Source: Opitutus sp. GAS368 (GTDB lineage: Bacteria > Verrucomicrobiota > Verrucomicrobiia > Opitutales > Opitutaceae). Taken from it: a DNA stretch of 64,000 nucleotides. The position numbers and the translations under genes are program-made. Below, in pieces: positions 25,679-35,500 of this stretch. Location of the stretch: contig CAMDRP010000003.1 of NCBI GenBank assembly GCA_945906965.1, forward strand, positions 1 to 64,000. The letters run 5' to 3'. The stretch's first letter is position 1, and the number at the start of each line of letters is the position of its first letter. Below the pieces are notes generated by a model, which saw only the letters and a program-made list of their open reading frames with translations, did no database searches and was not told the origin of the DNA.

Positions 25679-27256
25679 TCAGAGTCGGTGCAGCTCGGGT
25701 CGATCGGTCTCGACGAGGTAAGAGGCGCGGGTCGTCAAGGGGGCGCCGGGGCGCGTGACAAAGGGAACCGTACGGTAGTCTGTGCGCCAAGCTTTGGGCG
25801 TAAGTTCGCAGTGCACGTAGCCGCGTTCGGCGTTGTAGAACTTGAGAAACGGATTCTCGCTTAGCAGGTGTTCGTGGGTCTTCGGCGTAGCGGCGCCGTC
25901 ACCGCCGGAGCTGATCGAGGTGCCGACAAACTCGGTGCCGACGCGCCTGGAATCGAGTTGGTCAAAATCGGCGATCAGTTCATTGGCCCAATTGGAGTGA
26001 ATATCACCCGTGATCACGACCGGGTTTTTGATTCGCTTTTCGTGGAAATGCCGGAGCACACGGCGGCGCTCAAATTCGTAGCCCGGCCACTGGTCCATAC
26101 TATATTTCACTTCGGGGCCACCGGCCCTGTCCACGCGCGCCATCATCACTTGTTGCGCAAGCACGTTCCAGTGAGCCGGGGAGCGTTCAAGTCCGCTAAA
26201 AAGCCAGTCGCGCTGACGCTCGCCCATGAGCGTACCTTGGGGATCGAGCAGCACAGGCGACGGAGCTTTGTTGCCATCGCCGAGCGGCTGGGGCGTACGG
26301 TATTGCCGCGTGTCGAGGACATGAAATTGGGCGAGTCGGCCAAAGCTGAGGCCCCGATAGAGCAGCATATCTGGGCCGCTCGGCAAAGCCGAGCGCCGCA
26401 GCGGCATGTGCTCAAAATAAGCCTGATAGGCGGCCGCGCGACGCCGGAGGAAATCGGCCCGTTTCGCTGGTTTTTCAGGGTGGTCGGCGGCGTAGTTGTT
26501 CGCCACCTCATGGTCGTCCCACGTCATGATCCACGGCGCCATAGCGTGCGCGGCTTGCAAGTGCGGATCGGTTTTGTAGAGCGCGTAGCGCAGCCGATAA
26601 TCATCGAGCGCCAAGCACTCGAGCCCGAGGTGGCGACGCACGCGGTCGGCTACAGCAGGGCCCTCATAAATGTAGTCGCCGAGGTGAACCACGAGATCGA
26701 CGTCCTCCTGCGCTAGATGTTGGTAAGCGGTATAGTAGCCGGTCTCGTAATGTTGACAGGAAACAAACGCGAAGCGCAGCCGCTCGGGCAACGCTTCTGG
26801 CGGGGGCGCGGTGCGCGTGCGCCCCTTGGGGCTAACTTCAGCCCCGACCTTAAATTGATACCAATACCAACGGTCCGGCCACAGCCCCGTCACCTCGACG
26901 TGCACCGCGTGCGACCAATCAGCCCGGGCGGTCGCCGTGCCGGACTGCACGACGCGCGACATCCCCTCATCCTCAGCAATCTGCCAAGAGACTTCCACCG
27001 ACTCCGCCCCCATCCCGCCACCCACTTCAAGCGGGCGCGGGGCCAGACGCGTCCACAGCACCACCCCATCCGGCAACGGGTCGCCTGAGGCCACCCCCAA
27101 CGAGAAAGGATAACCCGAGAACACGGCCTTCGTCGCCACTGCACCCCGTGCCCGCGTGGAAAGCAGAGCCGCAGCGGCAAATGAGGCCCCGCCCGCCAAA
27201 AACGAACGACGGCTAAGATGTTGAGCACCGGGCAAGGGGTAAAGCGGAGGGGTCAT
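25679..27256 (-). CDS. phoD: PhoD-family alkaline phosphatase, Tat-exported
   Basis: 525 residues. Twin-arginine signal SRRSFLAGG with a hydrophobic stretch to about residue 40. N-terminal PhoD domain (FSLGVASGDPLPDGVVLWTRLAP) and the metallophosphatase core: FVSCQHYETGYY, HLGDYIYEG, TWDDHEVANN, and ITGDIHSNW. PhoD is a Ca/Fe-dependent phosphodiesterase/monoesterase that frees phosphate outside the cytoplasm. It is divergent from carB, 195 bases apart. No Pho box was identified in that gap. Confidence 0.92.
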   Translation of the reverse strand: MTPPLYPLPGAQHLSRRSFLAGGASFAAAALLSTRARGAVATKAVFSGYPFSLGVASGDPLPDGVVLWTRLAPRPLEVGGGMGAESVEVSWQIAEDEGMSRVVQSGTATARADWSHAVHVEVTGLWPDRWYWYQFKVGAEVSPKGRTRTAPPPEALPERLRFAFVSCQHYETGYYTAYQHLAQEDVDLVVHLGDYIYEGPAVADRVRRHLGLECLALDDYRLRYALYKTDPHLQAAHAMAPWIMTWDDHEVANNYAADHPEKPAKRADFLRRRAAAYQAYFEHMPLRRSALPSGPDMLLYRGLSFGRLAQFHVLDTRQYRTPQPLGDGNKAPSPVLLDPQGTLMGERQRDWLFSGLERSPAHWNVLAQQVMMARVDRAGGPEVKYSMDQWPGYEFERRRVLRHFHEKRIKNPVVITGDIHSNWANELIADFDQLDSRRVGTEFVGTSISSGGDGAATPKTHEHLLSENPFLKFYNAERGYVHCELTPKAWRTDYRTVPFVTRPGAPLTTRASYLVETDRPELHRL

Positions 27257-27451
27257 ATTGAGCTAGTAAGTGATGACCCATAGCTAAAACCTGCTAGGCC
27301 CCAAACTCGACCCCATTCCGCCCTCTTTTGGAAACAATTTAGTGACGGTTTTCCCGCTGGCCTCGGTTGCCGCGGAGCGGATTTTCAGCCGGTGCGCTTT
27401 CCCGCTTGCCGCGCGTTTCGGCCCGCTCAACCCTCGCCGAAATCTACGCTC

Positions 27452-30400
27452 ATGCCCAAACGCCCTGATCTGAAATCCATCCTCATCATTGGTGCCGGTC
27501 CGATCGTCATCGGTCAGGCGTGCGAATTCGACTACTCCGGCACCCAAGCCTGCAAAGCCCTGCGCGAGGAAGGCTACCGCGTCATCCTCGTGAACTCCAA
27601 TCCGGCCACAATCATGACCGATCCGGAGTTCGCCGACGTCACCTACATCGAGCCGTTGAATCTCGAGATGCTCGAGAAGATCATCGCCACCGAACGCCCG
27701 TCCGCGCTCCTCCCCACCCTCGGTGGTCAGACCGCGCTCAACCTTTCGATGGAGCTCAACAAGGCCGGTATCCTCACCAAATACGGCGTGGAAATGATCG
27801 GCGCTAAGCCCGACGCCATCAACAAAGGCGAAGACCGCGAGCTCTTCAAACAATGCATGATCAAGATCGGCCTCGATGTCGCGAAATCGCGCACCGTGAA
27901 GTCGATGGCCGAAGCCCGCGACGCGGCGGACTTTCTCGGGGCATTTCCTCTTATCATCCGTCCCTCCTTCACCCTCGGCGGCAGCGGCGGCGGTATCGCT
28001 TACAATAAGGAAGAATTCGAAGGTATCTGCGCCAACGGACTCGATCTCTCGCCCGTCCACGAAGTGCTCGTCGAAGAATGTCTCCTTGGCTGGAAAGAGT
28101 ACGAGATGGAGGTCATGCGCGACCATAAGGACCAATGCGTGGTCATCTGCTCCATCGAGAATTTCGACCCGATGGGCGTCCACACAGGCGATTCCATCAC
28201 CGTCGCCCCGGCGATGACGCTCACCGACAAGGAATACCAGGTGATGCGCGACGCCTCGTTCGCTGTCATCCGCGAGATCGGCGTCGAGACCGGCGGTTCC
28301 AACATTCAGTTCTCTGTCGATCCCGTGACCGGCCGGATGGTCGTCATCGAGATGAACCCGCGCGTCTCGCGCTCTTCAGCGCTCGCTTCGAAGGCTACCG
28401 GTTTTCCCATCGCCAAGATCGCCGCCAAACTCGCCGTGGGCTACACGCTCGACGAGTTGCGCAACGACATCACGCGCGTCACACCCGCCAGCTTCGAACC
28501 CACGATCGACTACGTCGTCACGAAGATCCCGCGTTTCACCTTCGAGAAATTCCTCGGGGCCGACACCACGCTCACCTCCGCGATGAAATCGGTCGGCGAG
28601 GCCATGGCCATCGGCCGCACATTCAAGGAATCGATGCAGAAATGTCTGCGCTCGCTCGAGGTCGGCTCCCGCGGTTTCGGCGGCGGCGGCAAATTCGGCG
28701 GCGACGAGATTCTCGACGAAAAAATCATCAACGCAAAACTCGGCACGCCGAACTCTGAGCGCGTGTTTTACCTGCGCCACGCCTTCCGCGCTGGCTACAG
28801 CGTCGAGCGTATTTTCGAGCTCACCAAGATCGACCCGTGGTTCCTGCATCAGCTCCGCGAGATCCACGAGATGGAGCAGGACCTGTCCACTAAGACGCTC
28901 AAAACGATCGACGTCACCACGCTGCGCCGCGCGAAACAATTTGGTTTCTGCGACGCGCAGCTCGCCCACATCTTCAAGTCCGACCTCAACGCCGTCCGCG
29001 CCCATCGCAAACAAGCGGGGGTCAACACGACCTACCGGCTCGTCGACACCTGCGCAGCCGAGTTCGAGGCCTTTACGCCGTACTACTACTCGAGCTACGG
29101 CGACGAAAACGAAATCCTCCCACCGAGCGGCAAGAAGAAGATCATGATTCTCGGCGGCGGCCCCAACCGCATTGGCCAAGGCATCGAGTTTGATTACTGC
29201 TGCGTCCACGCTAGCTTCGCCCTCCGCGAAATCGGCTACGAGAGCGTGATGGTGAACTCCAATCCGGAAACCGTCTCCACCGACTACGACACCAGCGACC
29301 GCCTCTATTTCGAACCGCTCACGCTCGAAGACGTGCTCGAGATCTACACCCAGGAAAAGTGCGATGGCGTAATCGTCCAATTCGGCGGCCAGACCCCGCT
29401 CAATCTTGCCACCGCCCTTAAGGCCAACGGCGTGAACGTCATCGGTACTTCGCCCGAGAGTATCGAGCTCGCCGAGGACCGGAAAAAGTTCTCCGCCATT
29501 CTCGACGCCACCGGTTTAAAGTCACCCGCCAATCGTACCGCGATGAACGAGGGTGACGCGCTCAAAGCCGCCAAAGAAGTCGGCTTCCCGGTCCTCCTCC
29601 GTCCGTCCTTCGTGCTCGGCGGCCGTGGCATGTTTGTCGTCTACAGCGAGGAAGAATTCAAAGCCGTCGTCCGCCAGGCGTTCGACGTGATGCCGGATAA
29701 ACCGGTGCTGATCGACAAATTCCTCGAAGACGCGATCGAGCTCGACGTGGACTGCATCAGCGACGGCGAGACGAGCGTCGTCGGCGGCATGCTCGAGCAC
29801 ATCGAGTTCGCCGGCGTGCACTCCGGCGACGCCGCCATGGTGATGCCCCCGCACACCCTGAACGCCGCGATGCTCAACACCGTCCGCACCGCCACCTACG
29901 CGCTCGCGAAAGCGCTCAAGGTCGTCGGTCTCATGAACGTCCAGTTCGCCATCAAGGACAACGAACTCTACGTTCTCGAAGTGAACCCCCGCGCCTCGCG
30001 CACCGTGCCGTTTGTCGCCAAAGCCATCGGCGTGCCGCTCGCGAAACTCGCCGCCAAGGTCATGACCGGCGCCAAGCTAAAAGACCTCGGCTTCACCCGC
30101 GAACAGACGCCCAAACACTGGTGCGTCAAAGAAGCCGTATTCCCCTTCGTTCGCTTCCCCGGCGCCACCATCGCCCTCGGGCCCGAAATGCGCTCCACCG
30201 GTGAAGTCATGGGGATCGACGCCGACCTCGGTGTCGCCTTCGCCAAGGCGCAAGCCGCCGCCAAACCCGGCCTGCCGACCAAGGGCAACGTGTTCCTCAG
30301 TGTGAAAGACGCCGACAAACCCCGCGCCACTGCCCTCGCGCGCGCCCTCGTCGAACTCGGTTTCACGATCCACTCGACCAGCGGCACCGCCAAAACGCTC

Positions 30401-30691
30401 GCCGACAACGGCGTGCCCGTGAAACGCATTTCCAAGATCGCCGAAGGTCGCCCCAACGCCGTCGACATGTTGAAGAACGGTCAGATCCAACTGGTGATCA
30501 ACACGCCCGCTGGCATGATTCCACGTCAGGATGAAAACAAAATCCGCGCCGCCGCCTACGCTCACGGTGTGTGTTTGATGACGACGATCACCGGTGCCTT
30601 CGCCGCCGTCGAAGGCATCCGCGCCCTCCGCGACAAGCCCGTCGGCGTGAAGCCGATCCAGCACTACCGCGGCAACGTCAACCTCGTCTAA
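27452..30691 (+). CDS. carB: Carbamoyl-phosphate synthase large subunit
   Basis: 1079 residues from the ATG at 27452 ([20 protein letters not shown]). Two homologous ATP-grasp halves are visible ([13 protein letters not shown] and [15 protein letters not shown]), each with an IGxGPxxIGQ entry, and a C-terminal MGS-like allosteric domain ([20 protein letters not shown]). It makes carbamoyl phosphate for arginine and pyrimidine synthesis with CarA, which is not in the window. purU follows after six bases, so they probably share a transcript. Confidence 0.97.
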   Translation: MPKRPDLKSILIIGAGPIVIGQACEFDYSGTQACKALREEGYRVILVNSNPATIMTDPEFADVTYIEPLNLEMLEKIIATERPSALLPTLGGQTALNLSMELNKAGILTKYGVEMIGAKPDAINKGEDRELFKQCMIKIGLDVAKSRTVKSMAEARDAADFLGAFPLIIRPSFTLGGSGGGIAYNKEEFEGICANGLDLSPVHEVLVEECLLGWKEYEMEVMRDHKDQCVVICSIENFDPMGVHTGDSITVAPAMTLTDKEYQVMRDASFAVIREIGVETGGSNIQFSVDPVTGRMVVIEMNPRVSRSSALASKATGFPIAKIAAKLAVGYTLDELRNDITRVTPASFEPTIDYVVTKIPRFTFEKFLGADTTLTSAMKSVGEAMAIGRTFKESMQKCLRSLEVGSRGFGGGGKFGGDEILDEKIINAKLGTPNSERVFYLRHAFRAGYSVERIFELTKIDPWFLHQLREIHEMEQDLSTKTLKTIDVTTLRRAKQFGFCDAQLAHIFKSDLNAVRAHRKQAGVNTTYRLVDTCAAEFEAFTPYYYSSYGDENEILPPSGKKKIMILGGGPNRIGQGIEFDYCCVHASFALREIGYESVMVNSNPETVSTDYDTSDRLYFEPLTLEDVLEIYTQEKCDGVIVQFGGQTPLNLATALKANGVNVIGTSPESIELAEDRKKFSAILDATGLKSPANRTAMNEGDALKAAKEVGFPVLLRPSFVLGGRGMFVVYSEEEFKAVVRQAFDVMPDKPVLIDKFLEDAIELDVDCISDGETSVVGGMLEHIEFAGVHSGDAAMVMPPHTLNAAMLNTVRTATYALAKALKVVGLMNVQFAIKDNELYVLEVNPRASRTVPFVAKAIGVPLAKLAAKVMTGAKLKDLGFTREQTPKHWCVKEAVFPFVRFPGATIALGPEMRSTGEVMGIDADLGVAFAKAQAAAKPGLPTKGNVFLSVKDADKPRATALARALVELGFTIHSTSGTAKTLADNGVPVKRISKIAEGRPNAVDMLKNGQIQLVINTPAGMIPRQDENKIRAAAYAHGVCLMTTITGAFAAVEGIRALRDKPVGVKPIQHYRGNVNLV

Positions 30692-30697
30692 AGCCCC

Positions 30698-31552
30698 ATG
30701 ACCACGCCCGCGACTCTCGTCGCTCTGCTTCACGGACCCGATCAACCCGGCCTCGTGGCGCGGGTCTCCGGTTGGATCTTCGAGCGCGGCGGCAACATCC
30801 TCCACGCGGATCAACACCGCGACATGGAGTCGGGCGTGTTCTTCCAACGCGTCGAGTGGGTTCCCGCTCAAGGCGCCGCCTCCGCCGACTCCGCCGCGTT
30901 CCACACCTTCGCTGCGTCGCTCGGCATGAACGCCCGCGTCGCCGCCTCCGCGCAGCGCCCGCGCGTGGCAGTTTTCGTCTCCAAATTCGACCACTGTTTC
31001 CACGATCTGGTTCTGCGGTGGCGCGCCGGTGAATTCGCCTGCGATTTGGTCGCGGTCATCTCCAACCACGCCGATCTCGCCCCCGCCGCCGCGGCCTACG
31101 GCCTGCCGTTTCACGTCATCCCCGTGACCGCCGCCGACAAACCGGCCGCTGAGGCCCGACAACTGGCGTTGCTCCGCGAGCTGCGCGTCGATCTGGTGAT
31201 CATGGCGCGCTACATGCAGGTGCTCTCGGCGGATTTTCTATCGGGCTGCGGTTGTCCGGTGATCAACATCCACCATTCGTTTCTGCCCGCCTTCGCTGGC
31301 GGCAAGCCGTACCATCAAGCCGCCGCGCGCGGCGTGAAACTCATTGGCGCCACCGCGCACTACGCGACCGCCATCCTCGACGACGGCCCGATCATCCAGC
31401 AAGACGTCGCGCGTGTGACGCACCGGCACGATGTCGAAGATTTGATCCGCAAGGGCCGCGATCTCGAAAAATCCGTCCTTGCCCAAGCTGTCCGTTGGCA
31501 TCTCGAAAATCGTGTCCTCGTCTACGGTCACAAAACCGTCGTCTTCGACTGA
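30698..31552 (+). CDS. purU: Formyltetrahydrofolate deformylase
   Basis: 284 residues. N-terminal ACT domain (GPDQPGLVARVSGWIFERGGN) and C-terminal formyltransferase-fold domain with NIHHSFLPAFAGGKPY and GATAHYATAILDDGPII, including the catalytic Asn, His and Asp of the hydrolase. It splits 10-formyl-THF to formate and THF, balancing one-carbon units and supplying formate to PurT-type purine synthesis. It sits six bases behind carB and 16 before the next gene. Confidence 0.95.
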   Translation: MTTPATLVALLHGPDQPGLVARVSGWIFERGGNILHADQHRDMESGVFFQRVEWVPAQGAASADSAAFHTFAASLGMNARVAASAQRPRVAVFVSKFDHCFHDLVLRWRAGEFACDLVAVISNHADLAPAAAAYGLPFHVIPVTAADKPAAEARQLALLRELRVDLVIMARYMQVLSADFLSGCGCPVINIHHSFLPAFAGGKPYHQAAARGVKLIGATAHYATAILDDGPIIQQDVARVTHRHDVEDLIRKGRDLEKSVLAQAVRWHLENRVLVYGHKTVVFD

Positions 31553-31568
31553 GATTTTTTCACGCGCC

Positions 31569-32537
31569 ATGCTCGCGATCCGCATCCACGCCACCGGCGG
31601 ACCAGAAGCGCTCCGGGTCGATGACATCCCCGTGCCCGCGCCCGCCGCTGGCGAGGTGCGCATCCAAGTCGAGGCCGCCGGCCTCAACTTCATCGACACG
31701 TACCAACGCAGCGGACTGTACGCGGTGCCCTTGCCCTTCACGCTTGGCGCGGAAATCGCCGGCATCGTGTCGGCCGTCGGTGCGGGTGTGACGGAATTTA
31801 CCCCCGGTGATCGCGTCGCCACCGCCAAAGCCAGCGGCGGCTACGCGGCCGAAGCTCTCGCGCCCGCCGCCCATGTCGTGAAAATCCCCGCCGGCGTGAC
31901 GACGTCCACCGCCGCCGCGCTCATGTTACAGGGGCTCACGGCGCACTACCTGGTCACCGATACGTTTGCGCTAAAACCAGGCGACTCCGCGCTCATCCAC
32001 GCGGCCGCAGGCGGCGTCGGTTTGCTGCTCGTGCAACTCGCCAAGCGCCGCGGCGCCCGCGTGATCGCGACCGTCGGCACCGAGGAAAAAGTGGCCCTCG
32101 CCCGCGCGGCCGGCGCCGATGAAGTCGTCGTTTACACGCGCGATCCGTTTACGACCGCCGCGCGAAATTTTACGGATGGTCGCGGGGTGGACGTCGTGTA
32201 CGACGCGGTCGGCAAAGACACGTTTACCGGCAGCATCGACAGCCTGCGGCCGCGCGGGATGTTGGTCTCGTTCGGCAACGCCAGCGGACCCGTGCCGCCC
32301 TTCGCGCCGCTGCTCTTGGCACAGAAAGGCTCCTTGTTTTTCACGCGGCCCACGCTCGTGCATTATACGCAAACCACCGCCGAGCTCCGAGCCCGCACCG
32401 ACGATTTATTTGGCGCCGTGCTGGCGGGCACGTTGCAGGTGCGGATCGGGGCGACGTTTAAGCTCACCGCCGCCGCCGAGGCGCACCGCGCGCTCGAGAG
32501 CCGCGGCACGACCGGCAAAGTCCTGCTCGTACCCTAG
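31569..32537 (+). CDS. Quinone oxidoreductase, zinc-free MDR family
   Basis: 322 residues from the ATG at 31569 (MLAIRIHATGGPEALRV). GroES-like domain with NFIDTYQRSGLY, then NADPH-binding AAAGGVGLLLVQLAK near residue 145 and a conserved FGNASGPVPPF. This is the QOR (CryZ/QorA) pattern, lacking the zinc ligands of alcohol dehydrogenases. It reduces quinones or enones with NADPH. Third gene of the carB-purU unit by spacing. Confidence 0.9.
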   Translation: MLAIRIHATGGPEALRVDDIPVPAPAAGEVRIQVEAAGLNFIDTYQRSGLYAVPLPFTLGAEIAGIVSAVGAGVTEFTPGDRVATAKASGGYAAEALAPAAHVVKIPAGVTTSTAAALMLQGLTAHYLVTDTFALKPGDSALIHAAAGGVGLLLVQLAKRRGARVIATVGTEEKVALARAAGADEVVVYTRDPFTTAARNFTDGRGVDVVYDAVGKDTFTGSIDSLRPRGMLVSFGNASGPVPPFAPLLLAQKGSLFFTRPTLVHYTQTTAELRARTDDLFGAVLAGTLQVRIGATFKLTAAAEAHRALESRGTTGKVLLVP

Positions 32538-32615
32538 GCCGCATAACTTTTTAGAAGTCGCTGACCTTGCAACACCGCCTGGCACGCCGCCACCCTTACC
32601 GGGCGCGTCGATTCC

Positions 32616-32762
32616 GTGGCCGAGCACGCCCGCCTGTCCGGCGAATTATCCGTTCTCCGCGCCACCGCCGCCAAAGCTCGCCAGCTTAACCGCCGCGTGG
32701 AGCTAAACCTCGCCATCCGCGACCTAGAAACCCGCCAGCGCACCCTTGCGGATAATCTTTAA
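32616..32762 (+). pseudogene. Coding-like fragment of unknown protein, at least 48 codons
   Basis: Frame 32565-32762 between a TGA (32562-32564) and TAA has strong GC-rich third codon positions and reads as a charged helix (LSGELSVLRATAAKARQLNR, then LNLAIRDLETRQ). The only reasonable start is GTG at 32616, with no ribosome binding site, so it may be the 3' end of a lost gene. It lies just upstream of the RES/Xre pair in an accessory patch. Family not recognised. Confidence 0.35.
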
Positions 32763-32827
32763 GAAAACCCTACTTAAGGTTGACGACACATTGACGATAG
32801 ATTGACTGCCAGTGAATACCAATCCAC

Positions 32828-33703
32828 ATGAGCCACACCCTTGAATCCACTGCTCAGGTGCTCATCGAGCCTGCGCTTGATTTGCACGCCGGTGCGCCGT
32901 TCAGACGTCAACCGCGCGCTCACAGCGACTTCAGTCGCTTTACCTTCCTGATCAACCATCACCACCGCACCGGTCAGCTTACTCGCTTGCTTGCGTCCGC
33001 ACCCGCACCCACCGGCGATGATCCCACGGTAACCGTCGTGAAAGTGGATACAGCCGAGCAGCCCGCCCGCCTCCGTAACCGACTGCACTCGCTCAAGGCG
33101 CGATTTGGCGACCTCATAGTCGTGATAAATTCCACACAGTTTAATCGCCCCGACATTCGTTCCATTGTCACCGCCGAGGAGGGCGTCGAGGTGCTCATCG
33201 AGGAGGTAAATAATTTCCAGCCCGACCAGCTGCGTCCGTGGCTCGCTCACCTTGTTATGGCACGCATTGCCGCCAGGCAGGCGCGGCCCGTTCTGGCAAC
33301 AGCACCCGTCGCCGCACTTCCTCCCCCGGCCGATCCCCTCGATCTCAGCGCCCGTCTCCGCGATCCCGCCAACGGCCGTCTCGATGCCAAGGCCATTGCC
33401 ACCCTGCTTGGGATTCCGCTCACCGACCTCGCCCGCCTTTGCGGAGTGTCCAAGCAAAACCTTAGCCAGAACCCCACCAGCGCCGGTATACAGGCCGCCC
33501 TTCAGACCTTCGACGAGATTGCCCAGGTCCTTCTGTGGTGTGGCGGCAGCGAGGCCAAGCTCCGCGCCTGGCTCAATCGCCCCAATCGCGACTTCCCCGA
33601 GGTGGACGGCAGGAAACCCTCGCCGCTCGATCTCATCCTTCGCGGCCACGCCGAACTCGTCGCACAGAAGGTGCATAATCTCCGCACCGGCCAGCCCTCC
33701 TGA
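32828..33703 (+). CDS. Xre/MbcA/ParS-type antitoxin with long N-terminal extension
   Basis: 291 residues. The C-terminal ~115 residues match the antitoxins of RES toxins: an HTH-like part (LDAKAIATLLGIPLTDLARL, GVSKQNLSQNP) and the DUF2384 toxin-binding end (AKLRAWLNRPNRDFPEVDGR, PLDLILRGHAELV). Most relatives are only 110-160 residues long; the first ~150 here are additional and unrecognised (LINHHHRTGQLTRLL, LIVVINSTQFNRPDIRS). The stop overlaps the toxin start (TGATG at 33701-33705), as usual for coupled antitoxin-toxin genes. Confidence 0.75.
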   Translation: MSHTLESTAQVLIEPALDLHAGAPFRRQPRAHSDFSRFTFLINHHHRTGQLTRLLASAPAPTGDDPTVTVVKVDTAEQPARLRNRLHSLKARFGDLIVVINSTQFNRPDIRSIVTAEEGVEVLIEEVNNFQPDQLRPWLAHLVMARIAARQARPVLATAPVAALPPPADPLDLSARLRDPANGRLDAKAIATLLGIPLTDLARLCGVSKQNLSQNPTSAGIQAALQTFDEIAQVLLWCGGSEAKLRAWLNRPNRDFPEVDGRKPSPLDLILRGHAELVAQKVHNLRTGQPS

Positions 33704-34300
33704 TGCCTACCGCACCGCGATTTCAAGCCGAGCTGGCTGCGTGCCCCGTCGCTCCATTCGCGGCCAGATGCTTCCGCGTGGTCGAGCTCGAGGCTTACGC
33801 CAAGGCCCCCACGCCCACGCTGCTCTTCGACCTCGGCCCCAAGATCGCCAAGGGCGGTCAGCGCTTTAGCCCGCCCAACGATCATCGCGCGCTCTACGTG
33901 AGCACCGAGCTGATCACCGCCGGATCGGAGTTCTCCGGCGGTCGGTCTAAGTGGGAGGCGGGCGACTGCGCCAAACACGTCACCTTCGATATGGCCGTCG
34001 CGCTGGAATCAGTCCTCGATCTCACCTCCGCTCCGGTTCGCCGCATCCTCCACACCCTCTAAAAAAGAGCTGCTTTCAAATTGGGAAGGCTTCGCCGTCC
34101 TCAACGGCGGGCGCTTCCCGCCTACATGGACGCTGGGCCAGGCCGCCTTTGCATCCGGTCGTTTCGATGGCATCCGCTTCCCCTCCAATCGTAATCCGTC
34201 CGGCACCTGCCTCTTGATTTTCACCGAGCGCCTCGTCGCCGGCCGCACCCATGTGGTCATCAATCGACAGGATGGCTCGCTCTGGGAACGCCTGCCCTAA
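33703..34300 (+). pseudogene. RES-domain toxin, interrupted by a +1 frameshift
   Basis: First frame (33703-34062, 119 codons) has the RES opening: CFRVVELEAY, KGGQRFSPPNDHRALYVSTE and TAGSEFSGG, keeping the Arg, Tyr and Glu that bind NAD in this family. It stops at TAA (34060-34062). A second frame, read from 34058, continues with SKKELLSNWEGFAVLNG and ends NRQDGSLWERLP at TAA 34298-34300, with the same codon bias and typical RES C-terminal content. The junction is CTC TAA AAA A, before six A. RES toxins deplete NAD+. This copy is probably dead, unless the base change is an assembly error or recoded. Confidence 0.7.
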
Positions 34301-34416
34301 TAAATAAACCGCCTAAACCCGAGACCCGCGGGGATTGAGCCGGGTGATTTCCTGCATTTACACCGTCAGAGGCATTTGCTCTTGTCCCCGGTTTACACGA
34401 TACCAACACACGCGCC

Positions 34417-35163
34417 ATGACCACCCCCGCCAGCCCTGCCCAGCCCACTCCTTCCGGTGATGACCGCAACCTCGTCGCGGTGGACGCGACCTACATTGCG
34501 CCGTCCTTTGAAGAGAAATTGCACGCGTTCTGGAAGAAAAACGGTACCGTCGTCATCGTGCTCTGCGTGCTCGTGCTCGTCGGCATCGTGGCTAAAGGCG
34601 GCTGGGATTACCTCGCCGCGCAAAAAGAAGTCGAAGTCCAAAAAGACTACGCCGCCGCCACCACGCCGGAAAAACTCAAGTCCTTCGCCACCGCCCACGC
34701 CGATCACATCTTGGGCACCCTCGCCCAACTGCGCCTGACCGACGACGCCTACGCCGCCGGCAAAGCCGCCGAAGCCGTCACCGGCTACGAAACCGTTGCC
34801 GCCAAACTCAAGACCGGCCCGATCTTCGCTCGCGCCCAACTCGGCCTCGCGATGGCCAAGATCGCCGCCGGCAAAACCGCCGAGGGCGAAATCGCCTTGA
34901 AATCCCTCGCCGGCGAAGCCGCCCAACTCAAAGGCATCCGCGCCGAAGCCTCCTATCACCTCGCCAGCCTCGCCGCCGAAGCCGGTCGCGCCGACGACGT
35001 GAAGAAATATTCCGAACAGGTCGCTCAGATCGATCCCTCCAGCCCCTGGACACAACGCGCCATGACCCTCCGCGCCAGTCTGCCCGTCGCTCCTGCGGCG
35101 GCCGCGCCTCAAGCCGAAGCTCCCGCGGCCGGTGGTGTGCAGATCAAATTACCCGGCAAATAA
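34417..35163 (+). CDS. Membrane-anchored TPR-like protein (YfgM family type)
   Basis: 248 residues. A soluble N-terminus of ~40 residues is followed by one membrane helix (TVVIVLCVLVLVGIVAKGGW, residues ~43-63) and an Ala/Lys-rich helical domain with repeating A-x-LGLA-x-A patterns like TPR_21/YfgM. It ends with a Pro/Ala linker. YfgM-like proteins sit in the inner membrane facing the periplasm and bind chaperones or the Sec translocon in E. coli. That role is only an analogy here. A clear terminator follows at 35181-35219. Confidence 0.65.
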   Translation: MTTPASPAQPTPSGDDRNLVAVDATYIAPSFEEKLHAFWKKNGTVVIVLCVLVLVGIVAKGGWDYLAAQKEVEVQKDYAAATTPEKLKSFATAHADHILGTLAQLRLTDDAYAAGKAAEAVTGYETVAAKLKTGPIFARAQLGLAMAKIAAGKTAEGEIALKSLAGEAAQLKGIRAEASYHLASLAAEAGRADDVKKYSEQVAQIDPSSPWTQRAMTLRASLPVAPAAAAPQAEAPAAGGVQIKLPGK

Positions 35164-35180
35164 GCCGTTTCCCTTCTAAG

Positions 35181-35219
35181 CGCCGGGCTTGATGGTAAAT
35201 GCCATGAGCCCGGCGTTTT
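35181..35219 (+). terminator. Terminator after the YfgM-like gene
   Basis: Stem CGCCGGGCT / AGCCCGGCG, extended inside by TGGTA/GCCA pairing, followed by TTTT. Confidence 0.75.
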
Positions 35220-35282
35220 GCTGTCCAAACCACGTGGTCCGTTGCTTTAGAATCGAGGGCGCAAGCTTCGATTAGGGAAAAG

Positions 35283-35359
35283 TGGTCGGGGCGATAGGAT
35301 TCGAACCTACGACCTCCTGGTCCCAAACCAGGCGCTCTACCAGGCTAAGCTACACCCCG
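35283..35359 (-). tRNA. tRNA-Pro (anticodon TGG)
   Basis: 77 bases on the minus strand. Acceptor CGGGGTG pairs with CGCCCCG (one G-T pair), anticodon stem CCTGG/CCAGG encloses TTTGGGA with anticodon TGG, and the T arm has GGTTCGAATCC. The CCA end is encoded (TGG at 35283-35285 on plus). Confidence 0.95.
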
Positions 35360-35500
35360 ATGCACGCCGCACAGCACGCGCCTTCAACCAACGTGTCAAG
35401 CCCGCCGCCTAGATATCGCGCCGCATCTTCAGGTTTCTTAATAATCTCTGCTTGCCTCGCCCCGCGATTGGCTCTCATCTCAGAACTTAACTTCATCACC

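Noticed and set aside
34050-34070. Programmed +1 frameshift as the firm explanation of the RES toxin break.
   Set aside because: No stimulatory Shine-Dalgarno-like sequence; a simple mutation or sequencing error is more economical. Kept only as a possibility.
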